From contig NC_083567.1 in the NCBI RefSeq assembly GCF_019925205.1, positions 5,704,001-5,768,000 of the forward strand: 64,000 bases of DNA, in the 5' to 3' direction. This document shows positions 36,012 to 47,000 of this stretch, one piece after another. Under the pieces are notes generated by a model, which did not search any database, was not told where the DNA came from, and saw only the letters and a list, made by a program, of their open reading frames with translations. The DNA is from Metopolophium dirhodum. Lineage: Eukaryota > Arthropoda > Insecta > Hemiptera > Aphididae. The first letter of the stretch is position 1. Every line of letters begins with the position of its first letter. A program made the position numbers and the translations under genes.

Positions 36012-39000
36012 CTATTCTTTCTTCACTTGGGTCTGTTGTGCTTGGTGGGCCTGAAGCACAGCAACAGCCTCTTCTACTTTGTTCTTCAAAGATTCGTGAT
36101 GTTCCAACATGTGAAGCAAATCTGAATTGTCTATCTCCAACAACATACCAGTGATCTTACCAGTCAATTCCGGATACATACGCTACAATAATTGAATAAT
36201 TTAATATATATAAGTCATTAATTAAATTACTACATGTATAAATTAAAATTTTACCTGAATGAGAGGGAAAAGCCTCTCTCCCAACATCTGTTTTTGATCT
36301 TCCGGCTTAGCGGTGGCCAACATTGTTGCAGTAAGTGGTTCTTGTCCATGTACATGTACAGCTGCTTGTACTGGTGCAGGGGGTTGACCAGGTTGTGCTT
36401 GTCCCATGCCTTGAGCTTGACCAGGAGGATTACGCATATTAGCTGTATATTTATATCCAGAGCCTGTACCACGTGCTCCAGGAACACGTACACCTCCAGC
36501 AGCAACAGCACCTGGCATTTGTTGTTGAGCTGTGCTAATGGGTCTAGCATTTCTATCCACCATGGCATTTCTAGCCAATGCAGCTTGTTGACCAGCTGGT
36601 ACAGGAGCTCGAGCTCCAATGTTTCGATACTGTGTAGCCATATTTGGATAACCTAAAAAATATTTTATAAATTATAATAACAAATGTAAAGAAATATATT
36701 TTAATTCAGATAATATGTATACGATCCATCACAATGGTGTATATGCAAATAATGACCAAACACTATCCAAGAATAGAAAAAAATAAAATCAACTTTAGAT
36801 GCAATATTATATTAATTATATGCAAAAAGTACCAGCAGCAGCAGCTTGCGGTGTTCCAGCCCTAACTTGTGGTTGGGAAGCCCATCTTGGTTGTGGACGA
36901 ATTTGAGTCATTTGAGTAGGTCCATAGAAACGCTGTGGCTGAGGAATAGTAGGTACGAAGTAACCACTTGAAGCACCAGGTTGATATATCTATAATTCAA
37001 ATATTTAATTACTAATCTAGAATCCTACACATTGAACCATTTAAAATAAAAAAACTATTATCGACTTACTGGGCCAATGGATTGCATTCTCATATTAGTA
37101 TTGCGTTGTAAATATTGGGAGTCTAAATGGGCTTTACGATCTTCTTTGCGTTGAGCTAATGCAACATATAATGGTTTAGTACCAACAATACGACCATTCA
37201 TATCTGTTACTGCTTTAGTAGCTTCTTCTGGAGATGAAAAACATACAAAACCAAACCCTTTACTACGGCCATCATCCATCATGACCTAAAAATAATTTTA
37301 ATATAATATCAACAAAAATTTTGTTATGGTGGTTTAAGACAAGTTGGTTAGCCAAGTTAGCGCTACTTTTAAGACATTTTAATAGGGAGCACGGTCATCA
37401 AATTTAAATTTTTAACTATTTACCTTAGCACTTGTAATAGTTCCAAAGACACTAAATTCTTTGCGTAAACGTTCATCATCAATTGTGTCATCCAAATTTT
37501 TCACATACAAATTAACTCCTTGGTATCTATTCATACGTTCAATTTTATACTGTTCGAACTTGCGTTTCAATTCTTGTTGGCGTTCAGCTTTCTTTTGAGC
37601 ACGACCTACATAATAAGTCTAATATATGTCGTTTTATTAATATTCTTGCCATATATCATATTTTCTAAATAATTATTTTGTACCAACCTTTCCTTCTGGA
37701 CTTTCTTTGCCATGTAATTCAGTTACTGCTTTTTCAGCTTCTTCTGGATCTTCAAAAGCCACAAATCCAAAACCTCTAGAACTTCCATCGTCTCTAAACA
37801 TGACCTAAAATTTTATATAAATATATATTTATATATATATTCAACAAATAAACTAAAATGCGTTATAATAACCTTGAAGCTAGTAATCGATCCATATTTT
37901 TCAAACATCTCAAACAACTCTTTGTCATTGACATTTTCATCTATATTCTTAATGTAAACATTTGTGTAAAGTTTAGCCTTTTGACCCAATTCCTTTTCAC
38001 GATCTTTCCTGCCAACAAATCGACCAACAAATACTTTTTTTCCATTGAGCAACATGCCATTAACTTTTTCAATTGATTGAGTGGCAGATTGTTCCATTTC
38101 AAAATGAACAAAGCCATAGCCCTTTGATTGACCAGTCTCATCTTGAGCAACCTATTCAAGTTTAAAATAAATACAATTATTTAAAAATAATTAAGATACC
38201 TAATTGCTATTATCAAATACACTTTTTATTTATCAAATATAATTAATATTTTTATCAATTTCTTTAAATTTAATTTGTTTTCAATTAATATGTATTTTAA
38301 AGGATTTATGTTTTTTTGTAATTAAAAATATAACATACAATTTAACTGATCCAACGATAATTGATTATCAATACTTTTACAATGATTACCTACCCTTAGC
38401 TCAATAATTTTAAGTACATAAGAAAAATCACTTACCTTACAACTCAATATGTTTCCAAAAGCAGAAAATGTGTCATACATGGCTTTATTATCAATACTCC
38501 TATCTAGGTTTTTGATGAACACATTGCCTACACCAGATTTTCTAAGAGAAGGATCTCTTTGAGACCACATAATTCTCATAGGACGTCCTTTAAGAATATC
38601 AAAGTTCATGGTGTCCAAAGCACGCTCAGCTACAAAAAAAAAAAAGTTACAATATAAATTAGTAAGTAGTAAATTAATCAAAAATATTTCTATCTCAAAA
38701 AACTAATTTGTCAGTACCTACATACCATAAAATTGTATGTTAAATAATAGGTTCTTAATGTTCTTATAAAATATATATTATATAATTTAATTATAATTTT
38801 TTCACATAATATATTAGGTACAATAACTATGATAATTATTGCATACCCAGGATTATTCCTTTGAGGGGAAGGGCTGATAATTTGTTGTATAGTGGAGATT
38901 GAACCATATTTTGGTATCTAAGAGAATGTAGTAAGTTACTTTAATGGTACCAACAAATGTGTGGTATTTCACTCGTTGCGTATGTATCATAAGTTCTAAT

Positions 39001-41547
39001 AAATAGAAATATGGTCATACTATTATACTTTTCAATGGACTATTCTAAAATATCTATTTATTAACTATGCTAAACAGTAAACAATGATCAAATAACTTTC
39101 ACATGACATCAAACATGTTGCTGAACAACCCTAAGGATGTCACAATCGGTGTTGGAACATAGTTAACGTGATAAATTATTAAATTCAAGTAAATTTTCAA
39201 ATATCAGATTAATGTTTTCAGCACTATGTTTCAGGTATATGCTTGTCTCTTTGATTTCAATCATCATATACATTTTTATAAATACCTATCTAAGTACCTA
39301 AATGTTCAAATATCAGATTAATGTTTTCAGCATTATGTTTCAGGTATATGCTTGTCTCTTTGATTTCAATCATCATATAAATTATTATAAATACCTATCT
39401 AAGTACCTAAATGTTCAAATATCAGATTAATGTTTTCAGCATTATGTTTCAGGTATATGCTTGTCTCTTTGATTTTAATCATCATATAAATTTTTATAAA
39501 TACCTATCTAAGTACCTAAATGTTCAAATATGAGATTACATGTTTTCCGCACTATGTTTCAGGTATATGCTTGTCTCTTTAAATTCAATCATTATATAAT
39601 TTATTACCTATATCTACGTAAAAGTTTAAAATCAGATTCATATTTGCAGCATTATGTTTCAGACATATGCTTGTCTCTTTGTAATCATCATTAAAAGTAA
39701 TCTACTTAATTAAGTCTGAAGTTCAAGTGCTTAGAGTATTAGTTAAATTGAACTTTCTAAATAATTAAATACATATAGTAGACCTGCCTATAAATATTAT
39801 ATTATGAAATACATAATTTTGAAATGTTTCAGTCATAGGTATCTAATTAATTATTAACATATCAGATTTGAGTTAACATCAAATTTATTCAGACATATGC
39901 TTGTCTCGTTAAAATCATCATTAATATTAATAAAGTAGGTACCTACTCAAATAGTTTATATTATGTTAAGTACCTAAAATTCAATATTTTAATGAATTGC
40001 TCATTATTAAATATTGTATTTCATAATTACAATTTAACTGTACCTACCTATATCAAAATATATACCTAGGTAGGTATAGGAATTATAATAGTAGTAATAA
40101 AAATCATTTAGACTGTCACAGATTATTTATTTTTATTATTAGTGTTCTTCTTTATATATTAAATAAAACTTGTTTTAATTATTTATTAGTTATCAATATG
40201 TAAATACCTATTGATTGTTATTTATTAAGTAATTAAATATAGTAAGTACCCAAGTATATTGATTAATAAACCAAATGATACATATTATATAGTACCCATC
40301 ATATTGTATATAAGAAGTATTAAGTTTATTATAATAGAATACATAAAATGATTTTTTTTATTATGCTTTAAAAAATAATATAAGAGTTGGTATATTGGTA
40401 CCTTATCTAATTTGTATGATTTGAGCATGCTAATCAACAATACTTACCTACTTATTTAAAAATGAAATTTATGGTAAGATAAAAGGTATTGCTATTGCAT
40501 CAAGGGCATAATATTCAATGTATGGATATAACACACTAGGTATAGTACATTTTCCATTGGAACAAATCAAATTTTTATCTGCAACAAGCTACCAACAGAA
40601 TTTAAAAGAGACGTGAGATTTCAATCTAATCGCAGTTGACACCGCTCGGGATCCTAAAATGATGATCTAACTTTTTGATCGGAAGGTGGGCAGTCAATGG
40701 GCGGTATGGCCGTATGGTTTATCATGTTTTATCAGTAGGTATATGATCTATAAAAAAAAAAAATAGGTAGATATTCTCGATAATTTTTTTTATCGAGTCA
40801 CACCTGAAAAAAAATATGAACCATTAGACAACTCGACCGCGTAGAATCCGAGGTGTGCGAATTATTTGTCACACTTCGACAGTTAGTGTCAAAAGACGTA
40901 AGCACGTGATGAGCGTTGGTTGTTCCGGTGGAAACCACCCCGCCATCATTGCCATTTGCCGTTGGCCGTTGACGGCCACCAGGTGAACAAACGGTGTTAG
41001 ATGAGTGGAGGGGGAGGGGGTAGGGAGAAAAAACATGACAAACGCATGGCGCCATGGCCACGTAAAACACGAACATACCTATTTCAACTACAGAGACTTA
41101 CGTGCAGCACCTGACCCCTCCTCGACCTCCCCCCCACAACAAACTGTAATGCTGGACAGTGGAAAATCAGGAAAAAAACAGTTTCCTAAGATTTTGCCAA
41201 CGATAAAAAAAAAACCACACGTGGCATAAGTACGGGGCGGTTTCGATGGGTTGGTGGGAGGGGGGGGGGGAAATTCGGAGAAAACAAAATTCCTCGGGAC
41301 GGCTTTGAGAAATCGGTCACGAACCGATCGCGGCCGCCACGTACGACGTTTAAATAAAATATGCAATAAAAAAAAGCTCACCGTCCGCCATGTTTTGGAA
41401 GTTGACATAGGCGTATCCCAGCGATCTCCTGGTGATCATGTCGCGACACACGCGGATCGACAGGACAGCACCGACCGTGCTGAATTTCTCAAACAGCATA
41501 GCTTCGGTCACGTCCGAATGCAGGTCTCCAACGTACAACGAAGCCAT
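36012..41547 (-). CDS. pAbp: Cytoplasmic poly(A)-binding protein (PABPC1-like)
   Basis: Nine coding exons, in gene order: 41382-41547, 38436-38629, 37873-38151, 37688-37804, 37424-37618, 37070-37285, 36833-36989, 36255-36652 and 36012-36182. Phases agree and the total is 630 aa, near the 636 of human PABPC1. Four RRMs carry the RNP1 octets LGYAYVNF, KGYGFVHF, RGFGFVAF and KGFGFVCF (residues about 2-80, 90-170, 185-262 and 288-365). A Pro/Gln/Ala-rich linker holds VHGQEPLT. The MLLE domain ends the protein (KITGMLLEIDNSDLLHMLE, about 575-600). The protein binds mRNA poly(A) tails and eIF4G, and its MLLE domain recruits PAM2 partners. Ends read QQTQVKKE-stop. Intron 1 (38630-41381) is 2.75 kb and holds a tandem repeat. 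Transcription proceeds from about 41.9 kb towards 35.8 kb. Confidence 0.97.
39196..39740. repeat. Tandem repeat, about 109-bp unit, in PABP intron 1
   Basis: Units start at 39196, 39305, 39414 and 39523 (109-bp spacing), with a degenerate fifth near 39630 and an isolated core near 39880-39920. The conserved core is ATGTTTCAGGTATATGCTTG followed by TCTCTTTGATTTCAATCATC. The first three units are nearly identical; later ones drift. The rest of intron 1 (39940-41380) is AT-rich, with no exon seen. Confidence 0.85.
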
Positions 41548-41639
41548 CTCGTTGTTTCGGTTGCTGCGTCAAATTTAGAGTCGATGAAGTGAAAATAATA
41601 ACTACGGCAAAACGCGCGCGATATACTTTTTCTTTCGGA

Positions 41640-41770
41640 TTTTGCGCGTAGACAAAATAATTATAATTTTTTTTATGTTTTATGTAATTTTTCCTTTTTT
41701 TTTTAGTTAATTTAGTTTATTTTATAATTTTTTTGGGGTTTTTTAATTTATTTGAATTAAAAAACTACAC
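41640..41770 (-). promoter_or_regulatory. A-rich stretch in the PABP 5' leader, likely autoregulatory element
   Basis: On the minus strand, about 95-220 bases before the PABP start codon, the sequence is strikingly rich in A, with A-runs of 7-10. In vertebrates the PABPC1 5' UTR holds an adenine-rich element to which PABP binds to repress its own translation. The position and composition fit the same use here. The transcription start is not determined, so whether the whole stretch is in the mRNA is inferred. Confidence 0.5.
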
Positions 41771-43960
41771 TATTCCTCATGGGTTGTGTTTCGTAGACAC
41801 GTACGACACAACCTCATGTATTGAAAAGAAAAATTGGAGAAAAAAACGAACGCACTGAGCTACCACTACGAGATGACGCGTAGGTCTCCCGTCGACGTCC
41901 CCCTCCACACAGAAGGGTGAAGTTGTGCGCATGCGTATTGATTCTGCGACCATCGAACGTACCTTCGACCAAGGTTGCGGTAGTCAGGTTTGCCTCTTCC
42001 GACCGACAAAAAATATCATTCGAAATTCGAATTTTATTCCCACCAAAACAGCTCTGGTAAAGATTTTTTGTTATAGACACTAGAGTATTAGACTGTCATT
42101 ATGACAAATTTAGTTTGATGTTAATTATTGTTTTGCCATCGCAATGAAAATAATTGAAGATATAAACATAAATTGTATTTCAATTTATTTTAATCTAGTG
42201 AAAAATAAAATACTTTATTCGTCGTATTTTATGTGTAAAATACGCATTTATTGTAAACTGAATATTATTATAAAAATCAATATTAACACTATTTCGCTGT
42301 CTAGTATAATAATGATTATTATATAGAATTTCATACTATCGTAACAAAATGTAAAAAATATAATCTAACTCAAAATAATCTGCACATTTTTACGTATTTT
42401 GTCAAGATTTGAACTTTAAATAATTAAAAAAAAAATCGTACGTATGGAATATGAATCTTTAATATTTATCAACTGCTATTATAACAACTTATATAACTAG
42501 TCATAAGGATTTTTGTATTAAATTGTCATGCTTTTTGAATCGACGAATACAATTTTATTGACATTTATAAAATAAAAAACTATTTCTATAAATAACTTTA
42601 AATAAGTCGAAATATTTTGAAAATTTAATCATATATAAAAAGTTATAAAATTAACATTAGATGAAAATTTTAAGTAGGTACCTGCATTTATTAGTTCTTG
42701 AATAACAACAAAATAAGCAAATCATTGCATGAAAAGTAAACAATTGAATATTCAATTTCTAGCTTCAAAAGCTCGTAAAAAATTAATTAGTCTTTTCAGT
42801 AAATTTTTTTTTTTGTTGAATGTAGGAATACTTAAGGGGAATCTTATATTCAATTTTCAAAGTTTAGATATAAATAGACAATTTTTATGAATATGTAACT
42901 CAAAATAATTTGCAATTTTTTTTATTTTAATGAATTTTGTCAACATTTTTTTTTAACTTCTACCACAAACTTTTGTGGAACGTATTACATTTACAAGTCT
43001 TATGATCGACCAAAAAATATTGTATCGACAATAGTTAAAAAAAAAAACCATACATTTTGAAATTTTAATTTTTTAAAAAATATTATAGCGTATAGAAATT
43101 GCTAATTTAAACATTCAGTGAAAATTTCATCCATATTCTGTTATTTTTATATAGTTAAACTAAAAAACAAAATAGATTTTTTTTGAAAAACTGGTTTTGC
43201 ATAATAATGTCCGATATTCCTTAATTTTTTAACCAAACTATTGGACATTTTTTACTTTTGACCCCTGGCCTCCAAAGTACCAACTAGATTCACTTTCTTA
43301 CCAGAAAAGATTTTTATACACATCATTGTAAAATCAAAACATTTATTGCTCCGTTCAGAATCTAAAAGTAACATTTAAGTATTACAGGTGTACTTATACA
43401 TAATATTACATTTAATTCTAGCTGTTTGATTGATTTTGTTTTTTATAATCTTTGTTACCGCTTTACTGTATTTGTTGTTTATAAAAAGTTCACTAAATTA
43501 AAAACAACATTTTTCACTAACTATTTAGAATGATAAATTTTTTTAGGTGGTTAATATCTACTTCAAGATTGGATAGAAAAATAAATAATTGGTTTAGTTT
43601 TATATGTAAATTAACAATGCAATATGAAACAAAATGGTTTATAAATAAGTAATAGTAATAATATTCATACATAACATTTGTTTACTTCAACACCACTAAC
43701 AATAAAATGATAAATATTATATTTAATAATTTAATTTTCGCCATAGACTTATTATTTAATTATTTTATTAATATGTTTATGATTTTCACCAACATATCAA
43801 CAATAAACAGTTACCGCCCCCAAGTTCCACCTGGGAGTGCCCACCCTCTTCTTCCCAAAATACAAACTTGTAGCATAGAGTTTATTGTATACAAAATAAT
43901 AGATCTGTAATAAAATAATATTGAATGCAATTAAATAATAAAACTAATGATTTGTCAAAT
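41771..43960. other. PABP upstream region and intergenic repeat DNA
   Basis: From 41771 to about 42010 the sequence is GC-richer and likely promoter. Between 42360 and 43370 lies a long body fragment of the CTGTACAGTAG-element family, sharing 'TCAAGATTTGAACTTTAAAT' at 42402 with about 8022 and 30640, and TTTACTTTTGACC near 43250 with 13688. No gene is seen between PABP and the 3' end of ELP3. Confidence 0.5.
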
Positions 43961-43969
43961 AACTTTGTT

Positions 43970-43975
43970 TTTATT
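43970..43975 (-). terminator. Poly(A) signal of ELP3
   Basis: AATAAA on the minus strand, about 70 bases after the ELP3 stop codon at 44046-44048. Confidence 0.55.
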
Positions 43976-44045
43976 CAATACAAATTACATAATATTTCAT
44001 TTTTTTTTTTTACCTTGTTTAGAACATTTGTTATTAAAATAACAA

Positions 44046-47000
44046 TTATAATTGTTTTGACATATAAGGTCCATCCAAGTGGTATCCAAGTTTTTTATAA
44101 TAGTTTCTAGTACCAACACCTAAAAAAATGGATATATAATAATTAGTGGGTATTTGTTAACAATTTATATAGATAAGTAGGAGTATAACAAAAACAACTG
44201 TGTATTATTTTGGAGGAAGTAATTGAGAAATTGATGGGACAAGGCATGTGATGAAGATGGGGTATGATGCAGAATTGCAGCGTATAGATTCAAATACTTA
44301 AAATTGGTGGTACAAAGAATGGAGGTTTTGAGGATGGCGATCAAGAAAAAAGTACAATGTGTGGATGGATGAAGTGGAGAGAAGCGTTAGGTATTTTGTA
44401 AGACGATGCCGTTGAGATATAAGGTAGTTGTGAGGCTAGTAATGTATGGATTAGAATGTTAGGCAGTGGAGTCCACTGTCATAAATTACACCTTCTAATA
44501 TTTTAATAATATGGCATTTTCTGATATACAGATATATAATATTAAGCGCATAGCATATCAGACAATTAATAATAGGTTGTCTTTGATGTAACTTTGACCG
44601 CTAACATTGATTATAACTACCAGTATCAATGTCGCTATTCATTATCATTTTAAATATAACCAAACCTGAAATAACAGCTATTTTGGTAGACTTGTGTTCG
44701 TATAAAGATATTCTTTCAGCTTCTTCCATTAATAGCATTCCAAATCCTTGATGCTGAAATTTGGTTGGATCTCTTGATCGAACAGGAACTACACTACCGT
44801 ACACATGTAGTTCTCGTATGATTGAAACTCTTCCTTTTAACTCGGGTCTATAAATAATATGTACAATAAAATAATGTATAAAGTTCCCAAAAATGAAATA
44901 AAATTCAAATATATTTATACCTAAACGAATCTGTACACTTGCGCAATCTTAATAAACCGATTAAAATGTCTTGTTCAGGGTCTTCATACGATAAAAATGT
45001 TTCCCACCCATTGTTTGCAACATAATCTCTGCGTATCAATTCAATCTAAAATATGATTAATAATAATAACATTACAAATAATATACCAACCACATACTAT
45101 TAAGTATTAACTATGTATTATGAAGAATAATTAAGAACAGTAAAAAATAATTAATCATTTAGTAAACATTTAATTTTTAATTTTTATTTAGTTTGCTAAG
45201 TACTAACATAATTGTTATGTAATAAATTATATTATAATATACTTCAAATGGGCGAATTTTATTATGTATTTCTTGAATTCCAACTTCCCTAGTTCGAACA
45301 TCACGACATTGTAAGTTAAGATCTTTCATTCTTGCTAAGGCCAGTTCTCGTAAATTCCCATGTTCAACTCCAGATCTATGAAAATAAAATATAAATTATA
45401 TATATGACAAATAAAAAAAATCCGAAAATTAATATTAGTTAGATTTTATGTATACATACGTAACTAATGGCATTGGAATATCTCTTTGAACTCTATACAC
45501 ACGCGTCCACGGAGGAATAAGACTTAATATGTGAGCAATTAAATCTACTAATTCAGATGGTGAATAACTCCGGTATCGTCCACTACGCCACAGCTCATAT
45601 AAACCAGTGCCTCTCATTACAAGAGTAGGGTAAATTTTTAAACCATCAACTCGAAAAGCTGGATTTTCAAAAAATTCCTGAACATTAATAAATATAGATA
45701 AAATAAAACAATTAGGTAAATAATATTATTTAACTTATTTATATTTTTAATTTATACCTTAAACTGTTGAAGGTCTCTTTCTAGATCTACATTAGGTAAA
45801 TCAGGCATCATATGTGATACAATTTTAAAACCACAATCTTTAGCAAGATTAAATGTTTCACATACTGCTTTAACTGTATGACCTCTGTTAGTGTCTCGTG
45901 CAACATCTTCAAACACAGACTGAACACCAATCTCTAATCGTGTACAACCATAGTTTAACATGTCAGTCAAATGTCTATTCAAACAATAATCTGGTCGAGT
46001 TTCAATTGTTATGCCAATACATTTTACATTACTTCTTTCTGAGTATCTAAGTAAAAACAATAAATTAACATAAAATATTGTTCAAAATAAAAATGTATTA
46101 TAGTTTAATACATACTTGACAGCTTCTCGAACATTAGAGCTGGTATGACCCGATAAAGCATCATGCAAGTTCCTGATGAAATAATCCCGGTAGTCTTCGG
46201 GTAAACTCATAAATGTACCTCCCATTACTATGAACTCAACCTTATCAACATTATGGCCTAATTGTTTAAGCTATAAACAAACAATAAATAATTTACTATA
46301 ATTATAATTTTTAAGTATTAAAATTTAGTATAAATCTTAAAAAAGTACAATTAATGGTAAAATACACTGTTTATAATTATTTTATAGTTCAATTTAAAAG
46401 TTTATAAGACACATGATAGTAGATACTCATTATAATATACATTTTGTAAAAAATAAAGATCTTCTTAAAATTTAAAAAAAAATACAAACATACATTTTTG
46501 AGTAATTGTTTGTTATTGCCCTGTCACACCCCTACCACAGCAACATATACAATTTATCACCCTGTCACTAGGTTGACTATTTGTTGTACTAATTTATAAT
46601 AATTTTATTAATATCTCATAATTACACATAAAATAATAAGACGGTTTTATAAATATCCCTAAATGTCAGGCATTGTATTTGCTTTAATGATATATTTTTG
46701 TTGTAAAAATGTAATGCAAATATTACATTTTGAGAAAAATAACTCATTAAAATACATTTGTAACAATATTTTATAATTAGTTAATAGAGTTTGTAAGATA
46801 AGTACCCATTACCCACTTTAAATTATACAGGACTACAATGTAACGACAAATTGACAAAATAACAAGCCTGGATTAAGGGGGGGGGGGCACGTCCTCGGGG
46901 CCCACTTATGTAAAGGGCACATAATCTTCTCGGCTTAAAATTACTTTGAGCTGTACTAATTTGTACTTTTTATAGTGCCTACAAGAATTTTTTTTTTTGA

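Noticed and set aside
36234..36656. Plus-strand ORF across PABP exon 8
   Set aside because: It is the antisense of the PABP linker and MLLE-proximal exon, whose minus frame is clearly right.
39196..39700. TTTCAG|GTATAT in each 109-bp unit as recursive splice sites
   Set aside because: The motif is on the plus strand, whereas PABP is transcribed from the minus strand, so it cannot act in that intron.
41088..41408. Minus-strand 106-codon ORF in PABP intron 1
   Set aside because: It overlaps exon 1 in another frame and runs into intron. It has a Pro-rich, low-complexity content.
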